A program made the translations under genes and the position numbers. From a virus: a DNA stretch of 42,829 nucleotides. A model generated the notes under the pieces. That model saw nothing but the letters and a program-made list of their open reading frames with translations. It was not told where the DNA came from and made no database searches. Of this stretch, positions 32,038 through 38,442 are shown piece after piece. Location of the stretch: the IMG/VR virus record IMGVR_UViG_3300036832_001095, positions 1-42,829 of that record, one strand, 5' to 3'. How positions within the stretch are numbered: position 1 is the stretch's first letter; each line of letters begins with the position of its first letter.

Positions 32038-32608
32038 CCATTCCTGCCAGGTCCAGCGGCATTCGCTCGCCGAGCGCGGCGACGACGCCTACATGACTCC
32101 GCCGTGTGCCACCGAGGCGCTGCTGCGGCATGTGACGCTGCACCGCCGGATCTGGGAGCCGGCATGTGGGGATGGCACCGGCATCATCGATGTGCTGCGC
32201 TTCCATGGCCATGACGTAATCGGTTCAGACCTCGTTAATTATGGCCGGAAAGACTGCGTGGCCGGCCGCGATTTCCTGTTTGAGCGCACGGCGCCTGATG
32301 GCTGCGAGACGATCGTCACCAATCCCCCGTACAAGCTTGCTGAGGCGTTCGTGGCGAATGCGCTCTGTCTGTGCCCGACCGTCGTGATGCTACTGCGACT
32401 TGCCTTCTATGAGAGTGAGCGCCGCAGCTCGATCCTGGAGGGCCGCGGGCTGGCGCGCATTTTGTGCTTTCGCAAGCGACTGCCGATGATGCATCGCCGC
32501 AACTGGGACGGTCCGAAAGGAAACTCTGGGATGGCATTCGCATGGTTTGTCTGGGCCCGCGGGTATTCCGGGCGCACGATGATCGAGCGGATATCATGGG
32601 AGCGCTGA
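32030..32608 (+). CDS. DNA adenine methyltransferase-like protein (192 aa)
   Basis: I prefer GTG 32030, which overlaps the upstream small ORF; an in-frame GTG at 31976 would add 18 residues. WEPACGDGTG is motif I for S-adenosylmethionine binding, and TNPPY is the catalytic NPPY motif of N6-adenine/N4-cytosine DNA methyltransferases. DAYMTPPCATEALLRHV at the start is typical of phage enzymes of this kind. No separate target recognition domain is evident. The target base is inferred from the motif; the recognition sequence is unknown. It lies next to gcrA. Confidence 0.75.
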   Translation: MLDHSCQVQRHSLAERGDDAYMTPPCATEALLRHVTLHRRIWEPACGDGTGIIDVLRFHGHDVIGSDLVNYGRKDCVAGRDFLFERTAPDGCETIVTNPPYKLAEAFVANALCLCPTVVMLLRLAFYESERRSSILEGRGLARILCFRKRLPMMHRRNWDGPKGNSGMAFAWFVWARGYSGRTMIERISWER

Positions 32609-32655
32609 TCATGTCGGCGGGCGCAGCGTAAATTTAAAGTCCAGGGAGGAGAAAG

Positions 32656-33303
32656 ATGGCAATCGTAAAAATGTTGATAACCGGAAAATCGCCAGTGCTG
32701 ATGCATAACCCGGCCTCGATGCGGGGCGGCGACGAACTGCAGCGAGGCGGTAAGAGAATTCCAGCGCCGCTCGATGAAGCGAGGGCTGGATTATACGCGC
32801 TACCGGGTGGCCAGCTCTATATAAAATCGGATTCCTTCCGAGAGGCAGGGCTAGAGGCAGCTAAGAGTATCCGCGATCCGACACGCAAGGGCCGCGCGAC
32901 AATGCAGATCAGATTCGCAGCGTCTGTATTCCTTTGCACCGAATTTTGTCCACTCTACCGCGCGGACGATAATCATGCCCCCATCATGAACAAACCGGAG
33001 CCGGTAGATATCGAGGACAAAGAGGCGGAATGGGAAATCGACAGACGGCGCGCCGTTGTTCAAAAGCAAGGGATTGTGAGATCGCGTCCATTGGTGCGCA
33101 ACTGGTGCTGTCCGCTCGAATTTGAAATGGACGACGAAACAATTGACGGCAATCTTGTTCTGGCCGTCATGCAGCAGAGCGGCAAAACTCCTGGCGTGCT
33201 TGATTATCGTGTTGGGAAAAAAGGGCCATTCGGCCGCTACACGGTTGAATTTCTCAACGGTCAGTTGGACGAAGCCACATCGAAGAAGAGGGTGCGCAAA
33301 TGA
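32656..33303 (+). CDS. Unknown phage protein preceding ParB-like gene (215 aa)
   Basis: ATG 32656 follows GGGAGGAGAAAG, a strong ribosome binding site. The product begins VKMLITGKSPVLMHNPASMR, with conserved-looking segments GGQLYIKSDSFREAGLEAAK and VLDYRVGKKGPFGRYTVEFL. I have seen similar SPLLMHNP-type openings in other phage proteins but cannot name a function. The DNA is lower in GC than its surroundings, as is the next gene, and the two overlap by 4 bases (ATGA), suggesting they moved and work together. Confidence 0.6.
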   Translation: MAIVKMLITGKSPVLMHNPASMRGGDELQRGGKRIPAPLDEARAGLYALPGGQLYIKSDSFREAGLEAAKSIRDPTRKGRATMQIRFAASVFLCTEFCPLYRADDNHAPIMNKPEPVDIEDKEAEWEIDRRRAVVQKQGIVRSRPLVRNWCCPLEFEMDDETIDGNLVLAVMQQSGKTPGVLDYRVGKKGPFGRYTVEFLNGQLDEATSKKRVRK

Positions 33304-34004
33304 AAAAAGAATTGAACCAATCAATCCCGCTATCGGAACTAAAGTTTGATGAGAAAATCTATCCTCGCCAAAACATAGATGAGCATCACATCAAACAAAT
33401 GTGTAATGCGACCGAGGGAGGCATTGTGCTCCCTCCGATTGTTGTGGAGCACAAGACGAAACGGATTGTTGATGGTGTGCATCGATATCATGCTGCATTG
33501 AGGCGCGAAGCAAAGCGCATCAATTGTGTGCTCAAAACCTACGCAAACGAGACGGAACTGTTTCGCGAAGCGGTCATGCTCAATACCGGAGTTGGATTAA
33601 AACTTGGCGTTGACGATACACTGAAGGTCATTGAAATCGGCGAACGCTTGCACCTGAAAGAAATAGACCTGTCCGCAATGTTGCGCACGTCGATTGCGCA
33701 TTTACGCATGATTAGCAAGCGTTTTGGCACGCTTGAGGAAACAGTCGAGGGCGTGAAAAGGCTGCGCCGGATACCGCTGAAAGGATCGATCCGACATTTG
33801 TCTGGCGAGAAAATTTCGGCTGGGCAAATGAAAGCGATCGAAAGTGCGCCGGGACAATCGTATCTGCTCAGCGTCCGACAACTGCTCGATGCATGTCGAC
33901 ACGGTCTACTTCCACCGCCCAATAATAACCCTGTGCTTTGGGGTGATTTACAGCTTCTGCGCGATTTGATCGACGAATTGTTGCGCGAGCGCGCAGCAGC
34001 TTAG
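33300..34004 (+). CDS. ParB/sulfiredoxin-like domain protein (234 aa)
   Basis: Residues about 8-75 fit a ParB-type N-terminal domain: SIPLSELKFDEKIYPRQNID, GGIVLPPIVVEHKTKRIVDG, VHRYHAALRR. The central part is helical (DDTLKVIEIGERLHLKEIDL) with a possible HTH, and the C-terminus is helical. Phage ParB-like proteins may bind DNA, hydrolyse CTP or act as nucleases; which applies is not clear. Its TAG stop (34002-34004) is followed without a gap by the pentanucleotide array, so this protein is a candidate binder of that array. Confidence 0.7.
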   Translation: MKKELNQSIPLSELKFDEKIYPRQNIDEHHIKQMCNATEGGIVLPPIVVEHKTKRIVDGVHRYHAALRREAKRINCVLKTYANETELFREAVMLNTGVGLKLGVDDTLKVIEIGERLHLKEIDLSAMLRTSIAHLRMISKRFGTLEETVEGVKRLRRIPLKGSIRHLSGEKISAGQMKAIESAPGQSYLLSVRQLLDACRHGLLPPPNNNPVLWGDLQLLRDLIDELLRERAAA

Positions 34005-34620
34005 GGACTGGGCCCGGCGAGGCGCGGCACGGCAGGGCGTGGCTTGGCGAGGTAGGGCAAGGCAAGGACATGGTGAGGCGAGGCTGGGCCTGGCAGGGCA
34101 AGGCCTGGCAAGGCGAGGACATGGCGGGGCCGGGCAAGGCGAGGCTGGGCCTGGCAAGGCACGGCCGGGCGGGGCAGGGCCTGGCAGGGCAGGGCGAGGA
34201 CATGGCGTGGCGTGGCTTGGCTAGGCCGGGCTCGGCGCGGCGGGGCCGGGCAAGGCGAGGCGAGGACATGGCCTGGCTTGGTGAGGCCGGGCTCGGCTAG
34301 GCGGGGCAAGGCAAGGCAGGGCAGGGACGCGGCGCGGCGAGGTATGGCATGGCCTGGCACAGCCGGGCGGGGCTAGGCGGGGCAAGGCGGGGCAAGGCAG
34401 GGATGTGGCGTGGCGCGGCAGGTCCCGGCCGGGCAGGGCGAGGCGAGAACACGGCAGGGCGTGGCTTGGCGCGGCTGGGTCTGGCGAGGCGAGGCAGGGA
34501 CGCGGCGTGGCTTGGTGAGGCGTGGCAGGGTCAGGCGCGGCGCGGCCGGGTAAGGCAAGGCAAGGCGAGGACACGGCAGGGCTTGGCGCGGCTGGGCAAG
34601 GCGAGGCGAGGCAGGGACGA
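34005..34620. repeat. Phased pentanucleotide array: 110 five-base units (mostly GGCNN) in ten blocks with six-base separators
   Basis: From the base after the ParB-like stop, the sequence splits exactly into 110 five-base units and 11 six-base units (616 bases, no leftover). One hundred units begin GGC; the others begin GGT (8), AGC or GTC. Bases 4-5 vary freely. Six-base units (GGACTG, GGACAT x4, GGACGC x2, GGATGT, GAACAC, GGACAC, GGACGA) bound ten blocks of 11, 9, 15, 12, 11, 14, 8, 9, 13 and 8 units. Separators after a unit ending in A contain ACA; those after GGCAG contain ACG or ATG. The array has no start/stop structure of a gene and lies just upstream of the replication gene. Function unknown. 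Confidence 0.9.
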
Positions 34621-34666
34621 GGGAGAGTGACGCATGCTCAATTTGGCTAGTCGATGCGCTTGAGGA

Positions 34667-35560
34667 ATGGCGGCAATGAATCGCCCATGGATCAAGTTTT
34701 ATCCGGCCGACTGGCGATCCGACCCTCGCCTGCGCATGTGCTCGTTGGCCGCTCGTGGTCTATGGATGGACTTGATTAGCTACATGCACGAGGGGCAGCC
34801 TTATGGTCATCTCACGATCGATGGGGTCATGCCACCGATCGAGGCGATCTCACGCCTCGTCGCCTGCCCTTCGCCTGAAGTGAAGAAGGCACTCGCCGAG
34901 CTGGAGGCGATGCAAGTATTCAGCCGGTCACCCGATGGCGCAATCTATTCCAGGCGCATGGTCCGCGATGACCAGAAGGCAACATGCGACGCCGAGAACG
35001 GTAAACGGGGCGGTAATCCTAAATTGAGGGCTGTAGTTAACGGGGGGGTTAACCCCCCGGATGACCCCCCGGATAAAGCCCATATGCTAGATGCTAGAAG
35101 CCAGAGTCTAGATTCCTCGCTTCGCTCGGAAGTGCGCGCGGGGGCGCGCGAGCCCGAGCAAGGGATGAAAAATGGAAAAGTTCAGCAAAAACAAACACCT
35201 ATGCCGGAAAATTGGAGGCCATCAGAGGCCGGGTACGCCTATGCAGCGCACCTCGGTTTGAGCGTCAGCGAAACGTTCCGCGAGGTCGAGCGCTTCAAAA
35301 ACCACGCAAAAAAAACTGGAAATTTTTTCGCAGATTGGGACGCGGCCTGGAAAAATTGGGCGATAAAAGCCGCAGAAATTCTCGGAAAAAATTTCCCGAA
35401 ACCCGACGGCGCCCCGGCAGCAAAACTTGTCCACGTCCAAGCCGACACCCCCCAATGGGACGCCTGGACACGCCACCGCGGTAAGGCGCCGCCACGCGAC
35501 AGCCAGAACGGCTGGATGTTTCCGAGCGAATGGCCGCCGGGGGCAGAGGTATCCCCATGA
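34667..35560 (+). CDS. Replication protein with N-terminal winged-helix-like domain (297 aa)
   Basis: ATG 34667 and 34676 are both possible starts. Residues 1-~110 (WIKFYPADWRSDPRLRMCSL; RGLWMDLISYMHEGQPYGHL; AIYSRRMVRDD) match the N-terminal domain of many phage replication initiators of the O-like/DUF1376-like type. A low-complexity linker follows, encoded by G/C-run palindromes, then a C-terminal segment (PENWRPSEAGYAYAAHLGLS; FKNHAKKTGNFFADWDAAWK) similar to the helicase-loader interaction part of such proteins. Probable role: initiating phage DNA replication. The gene lies directly after the array. Confidence 0.7.
   Translation: MAAMNRPWIKFYPADWRSDPRLRMCSLAARGLWMDLISYMHEGQPYGHLTIDGVMPPIEAISRLVACPSPEVKKALAELEAMQVFSRSPDGAIYSRRMVRDDQKATCDAENGKRGGNPKLRAVVNGGVNPPDDPPDKAHMLDARSQSLDSSLRSEVRAGAREPEQGMKNGKVQQKQTPMPENWRPSEAGYAYAAHLGLSVSETFREVERFKNHAKKTGNFFADWDAAWKNWAIKAAEILGKNFPKPDGAPAAKLVHVQADTPQWDAWTRHRGKAPPRDSQNGWMFPSEWPPGAEVSP
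35041..35073. other. Candidate replication origin inside the replication gene
   Basis: GGGGGG-TTAA-CCCCCC (35043-35058) is a perfect palindrome, followed by two direct copies of CCCCCCGGAT (35053 and 35065). It sits in the non-conserved linker of the replication gene, like lambda-type origins inside gene O, and A/T-rich runs follow at 35305-35400. The origin role is inferred from structure and position. Confidence 0.4.
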
Positions 35561-35628
35561 CGCAATTCACCTCCGAGGTTGCATGTCGATTTTTGTCACC
35601 TACCGGTAGGGCGGAAAAATCGACATGA
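35557..35628 (+). CDS. Possible 23-aa ORF between two ATGA overlaps
   Basis: ATG 35557 overlaps the replication gene stop and TGA 35626-35628 overlaps the next ATG (35625). The 23-residue frame contains the symmetric hairpin at 35582-35627. Its translation would melt or hold open that hairpin, so it may work as a leader ORF for the next gene. No recognisable product. Confidence 0.35.
   Translation: MTQFTSEVACRFLSPTGRAEKST
35582..35627 (+). promoter_or_regulatory. Symmetric 46-nt double inverted repeat over a start codon
   Basis: CATGTCGATTTTT (35582-35594) pairs perfectly with AAAAATCGACATG (35615-35627). Inside is a second perfect palindrome, CCTACCGGTAGG (35599-35610), set off by four unpaired bases on each side. 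The right arm contains the ATG of the 62-aa gene (35625-35627) and its purine-rich upstream bases, so in RNA the stem would hide the start. As DNA it could be a protein-binding or recombination site. Confidence 0.7.
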
Positions 35629-35813
35629 GCGAATTCTCCGCCGAGGAAAAGCAAGCGGCTGCCGAGCGAGAGCTGGCCCGGCGCAGGCGGGTCTACCCCA
35701 ATCGGATGCTGACCCACCGCATGCGGCAACGCGAAGCGGATCGCGAAATCGCAATCATGGCGGCCATCGTCCGCGATTATGCCGCGGCCGCTGAGAAGGA
35801 AAATCTGCTGTGA
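35625..35813 (+). CDS. Small charged helical protein (62 aa)
   Basis: The product (MSEFSAEEKQAAAERELARR...; MRQREADREIAIMAAIVRDY) is almost entirely helical and rich in Arg, Glu and Ala. Its start codon lies in the right arm of the 46-nt hairpin and its end overlaps the next gene by 4 bases (GTGA). The function is unknown; it could be a small DNA- or protein-binding factor. Confidence 0.55.
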   Translation: MSEFSAEEKQAAAERELARRRRVYPNRMLTHRMRQREADREIAIMAAIVRDYAAAAEKENLL

Positions 35814-36043
35814 CGAGAAGACTGACGCTCTCAGTTGCCGCTGACATGCTGCGAAAGCCTGGCGCGCGGCTCATAATGACGCAACCCAGTGCGATCAATG
35901 GCGAAACGGTGACGCGGTGGTTCATCGTTCCGGGCCGGGAAATCTCGCCAGAAATGGCGACCAGGCTGATCGGTCGACCCGACGTGCGTGGCGGCCATGA
36001 TGGGATGTGGCCCGGCCATGACCAGACATGGCGGATCCGCTGA
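35810..36043 (+). CDS. Small phage protein (77 aa)
   Basis: The GTG start at 35810 overlaps the previous stop. The product has SVAADMLRKPGARLIMTQPS, VTRWFIVPGREISPEMATRL and DGMWPGHDQTWRIR, a compact winged-helix-like arrangement seen in small phage proteins, but the family is not certain. The TGATG junction at 36041-36045 couples it to the NusG-like gene, suggesting a shared regulatory role. Confidence 0.55.
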   Translation: MTRRLTLSVAADMLRKPGARLIMTQPSAINGETVTRWFIVPGREISPEMATRLIGRPDVRGGHDGMWPGHDQTWRIR

Positions 36044-36543
36044 TGCCCTGGGTGGCGGTGACCTCGACCCCGGCAGCGCAACGGCGCGTCTGCTATGCGC
36101 TTGGGGCTCTCCGGATTGATTGCTTCGCTCCAGCCGAATGCGCCTGGAGACAGCACCGCAATGCCAAGCGCGTCCGCATCGCCGAGCCGCTTTTCGCCGG
36201 CTACACGTTTGCGCGCGCCGAGGCCTGCCAAGTGGGCGAAATTCTCGACATTGAGGGTGTCCGCGGCGTGCTGCGGTCAACCACCGGAAAGCCTTTCACC
36301 GTGCCGGATGCAGTCATCGAGGCGCTTCGCCAGTCAGCCAATTGTGGCCTGTTCGACCGTACCAAGGTGCCGCCCTTCGCCAATGGCGAGCCAGTGCGCA
36401 TCCTTGAGGGCCCGTTTGCCGGAATGCTCGCCAAGGTCAAGTCGGCCACTGCAAGGCACCGGCCGCGCATTTTGTTGAAATTTCTCGGTCAGCTCACGGA
36501 AGCCGAGGTTCCGATTGACAAAATCGAACGGATTCGCGCATAA
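36043..36543 (+). CDS. NusG/RfaH-like transcription elongation factor (166 aa)
   Basis: ATG 36043 (MPWVAVTSTPAAQRR) is chosen over 36028 because it gives the normal start of the NGN domain and a TGATG junction. Residues ~1-105 follow the NGN pattern: APAECAW...KRVRIAEPLFAGYTFAR, EGVRGVLRSTTGKPFTVPDA. The C-terminal ~50 residues form a KOW-type domain: FANGEPVRILEGPFAGMLAK, IDKIERIRA. This family binds RNA polymerase and affects pausing, termination and ops-type recruitment. A phage copy could act as antiterminator for the late genes. Confidence 0.75.
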   Translation: MPWVAVTSTPAAQRRVCYALGALRIDCFAPAECAWRQHRNAKRVRIAEPLFAGYTFARAEACQVGEILDIEGVRGVLRSTTGKPFTVPDAVIEALRQSANCGLFDRTKVPPFANGEPVRILEGPFAGMLAKVKSATARHRPRILLKFLGQLTEAEVPIDKIERIRA

Positions 36544-36617
36544 GTCGCGCAGCGGCGCTTTGCGGCAGACCCACGGGTCGGCGATCGTTGCCGTCGCCTA
36601 GCCCAGGGAGGGCGGCT

Positions 36618-36884
36618 ATGGCCTTAAAGGCCTCGGGCCTTGGCCAAGGTACCACTTTGCCAGAAAAACGCATCAGCGGCCTTCCTATGAACGTGGCGGG
36701 GCATTCCAGCAAACGTCCGTCTTGGCTCCGCTGGCCCCCAAACTGCTGCGAGACCTGCACCGGGTGGATCAAGACGGATGATTGGGTCGGCCGCTGCGAA
36801 CAACCAGCCTCGCTCAACCGCGCCGAAATCACCGACGCCCGTTTCCGCTGCCAGGATTTCAAACGAAAACAAAAGGAGGGATGA
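36618..36884 (+). CDS. Cys-containing small protein (88 aa)
   Basis: ATG 36618 is preceded by GGGAGGGCGGCT, an excellent ribosome binding site, better than the upstream ATG at 36588. The C-terminal half has CCETCTGWIKTDDWVGRCEQ and later RFRCQDFKRK, a CxxC...C...C layout comparable with the Cys-rich proteins at 1031 and 42255. Metal binding is likely. The stop overlaps the next ATG (ATGA). Confidence 0.6.
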   Translation: MALKASGLGQGTTLPEKRISGLPMNVAGHSSKRPSWLRWPPNCCETCTGWIKTDDWVGRCEQPASLNRAEITDARFRCQDFKRKQKEG

Positions 36885-37333
36885 CCATGCTCAGCGCCAA
36901 GTCACTGCACGCCTCCGGCCGCATCAGCGACAAGCAAATGCACAAGTTGCATGCGCTGCGAGGAACAAAATCCCAGAAATCCAAAATGGCGCCCTTCGAG
37001 CAAAAGACCCGCGACGAGGGCCACGTCCGCAACAAGGGCATCGGCGAGATGGACGAGCGCGAAATCAACGATCGCACCGTCCAGGATAAGGGCAGGACGT
37101 ATGGGATCGGCGGCCGCCGCTCGCCCCCATCCACGGGCGGCAGAGCTGGGCCAGAAGGCCAGCTTCACGTGAAACATATCGATAATGCTCAGATGCAAAA
37201 GCCGAAATTCCCACGCAGCGGCGACATGCGGGCATCCAACCCAAAGACCGGAAACACCCGCATGAAGGGCGGCGCCGTCCAGCGGGCCGGCAACATGTAC
37301 GATGTGCCAAGCCGAAACGTCCGGCACCCGTAG
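36881..37333 (+). CDS. Basic hypothetical protein (150 aa)
   Basis: ATG 36881 lies in AAAGGAGGGATG and overlaps the previous stop; a second ATG at 36887 fits the AAGGAGGG site better. The product is strongly basic and Gly/Lys/Arg-rich (SGRISDKQMHKLHALRGTKS; GNTRMKGGAVQRAGNMYDVP), with little predicted globular structure. It may bind nucleic acid. The family is not recognised. Confidence 0.55.
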   Translation: MTMLSAKSLHASGRISDKQMHKLHALRGTKSQKSKMAPFEQKTRDEGHVRNKGIGEMDEREINDRTVQDKGRTYGIGGRRSPPSTGGRAGPEGQLHVKHIDNAQMQKPKFPRSGDMRASNPKTGNTRMKGGAVQRAGNMYDVPSRNVRHP

Positions 37334-37361
37334 CATCCGCAGGTAGCGGGTAAAACACGCA

Positions 37362-37559
37362 ATGGGATGGGATCAATATGCAACGGGACTATGGTTCTGG
37401 GCATCGTCAGATTGGGATCATCAACTTGAGCGTGAATGGTTCGGCATCCAGGTGGATGACTTGTTGGACGATCGCGCTTGGATTGCTTGGGCAAAGGGAA
37501 CAACGGCGGCCATGAATAAAGCACACGCCGCAAACCAAGTGGTTGACACCCATGCCTAA
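37362..37559 (+). CDS. Small Trp-rich hypothetical protein (65 aa)
   Basis: The product MGWDQYATGLWFWASSDWDH... contains seven tryptophans and an acidic DDLLDDRAWIAWA segment. No domain is recognised. The start is preceded by CACGCAAT, a weak ribosome binding site. It lies in the series of small genes leading to the terminase. Confidence 0.45.
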   Translation: MGWDQYATGLWFWASSDWDHQLEREWFGIQVDDLLDDRAWIAWAKGTTAAMNKAHAANQVVDTHA

Positions 37560-37588
37560 AAGGCCCGCAGAGAGGTAGGGAATAGTCA

Positions 37589-37792
37589 ATGCCTTGGACA
37601 GGCGCCAGCTTCAAAAAGCACAACAAATCGCTGAGCGGCCCAGCCGCGGCCAAGGCAGCCTCAATCGCAAGCGCTATTGTCCGCGGTGGCGGCGACGAGG
37701 GCGTGGCCATCGCGACAGCGAATAAGCGCGTGAAAAACCTCCGCAAACGCGGTCTCGTCTCAGACAAGCAGGCCGAGCGAATTCGACGGTAG
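37589..37792 (+). CDS. Small basic conserved phage protein (67 aa)
   Basis: ATG 37589 follows GAGGTAGGGAATAGTCA. The product MPWTGASFKKHNKSLSGPAA... with IVRGGGDEGVAIATANKRVK belongs to a recurring group of short basic proteins (W-x-x-x-FxKKHN...GDEG-A-x-TAN) found in phages and alphaproteobacterial genomes. The function is unknown to me. The assignment to that group is from memory. Confidence 0.55.
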   Translation: MPWTGASFKKHNKSLSGPAAAKAASIASAIVRGGGDEGVAIATANKRVKNLRKRGLVSDKQAERIRR

Positions 37793-37811
37793 CTGATAAC
37801 CATAGGAAAAC

Positions 37812-38147
37812 ATGCCTTTCGTCAAGGGACAGCCAGGCGGACCGGGACGGCCACGGCGCGATGTTGCCATTGTGCTGTACGACATCAAAAACGCCGCCCG
37901 CGGATACGGCGAAGAAGCGCTGATGACGCTCGTCAAACACATGCGCTCCGAGGAGTCGCGCGCATCGATCACCGCTGCTGTCGCTCTGATCGAGCGCGGT
38001 TATGGCAAGCCCGAGCAAAAGACCGATGTCGAGCATACCCACAAGTTCGTCATCGCGCCCGAAGTGATGGACAAAGCCGCTTGGATTGCCACAAAAGGCG
38101 ACGCGCGGCTGCTGCCAGCGCCAAAGCCAGATGAAAAACTCAATTGA
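37812..38147 (+). CDS. Candidate terminase small subunit (111 aa)
   Basis: The N-terminus FVKGQPGGPGRPRRD is the KGQxGxGRPR opening of DUF5681-type proteins, which often lie near terminase genes. The body (EEALMTLVKHMRSEESRASI; AVALIERGYGKPEQK) resembles small terminase subunits that bind the packaging site. The large subunit begins about 1 kb downstream. The assignment as TerS rests on context and this pattern only. Confidence 0.5.
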   Translation: MPFVKGQPGGPGRPRRDVAIVLYDIKNAARGYGEEALMTLVKHMRSEESRASITAAVALIERGYGKPEQKTDVEHTHKFVIAPEVMDKAAWIATKGDARLLPAPKPDEKLN

Positions 38148-38161
38148 GGCTGGCCCCTGTC

Positions 38162-38425
38162 ATGACCAACGATCTCGACTTTCCGCGCGACAAGTGGCCC
38201 CAGCATCATTACCCGCGCTTGCGTGGCGCGAGCGTCGGCGCCGATGGCGAGGTCACCGTGCACCTGTGCCTCGGTCTGCCGTGCTGCGGACTTGATCTGC
38301 TGATCGAGCACCCTGGTCACATGACAGCCGTCGAGCTGTATAAAATCGCCGGTGCGTTTGCCAACATGCGTAACGAGGTCAAGGAATTGGGTTGCTTCAA
38401 AGTGTGCCCAACCCAAATCAGGTGA
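38162..38425 (+). CDS. Hypothetical protein (87 aa)
   Basis: ATG 38162 (MTNDLDFPRDKWPQHHYPRL) is preferred to the open frame's earlier start at 38144. The segment VTVHLCLGLPCCGLDLLIEH contains three cysteines, with one more near each of the last two segments. No domain is recognised. It sits between the TerS-like gene and the terminase. Confidence 0.5.
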   Translation: MTNDLDFPRDKWPQHHYPRLRGASVGADGEVTVHLCLGLPCCGLDLLIEHPGHMTAVELYKIAGAFANMRNEVKELGCFKVCPTQIR

Positions 38426-38442
38426 AAACGGAGGAAACAGAC

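Noticed and set aside
34005-34620. CRISPR array or coding tandem repeat
   Set aside because: There are no 25-40 base repeats with unique spacers. The period is five bases with six-base breaks, and no frame has gene-like composition or starts.
34005-34620. Diversity-generating retroelement template because of variable NN positions
   Set aside because: No reverse transcriptase gene, no matching template/variable repeat pair and no adenine-specific pattern is visible in the window.
35582-35627. Protelomerase (hairpin telomere) target site
   Set aside because: The two arms and the central palindrome are separated by unpaired four-base gaps, and I see no protelomerase gene. A translation or binding element is simpler.
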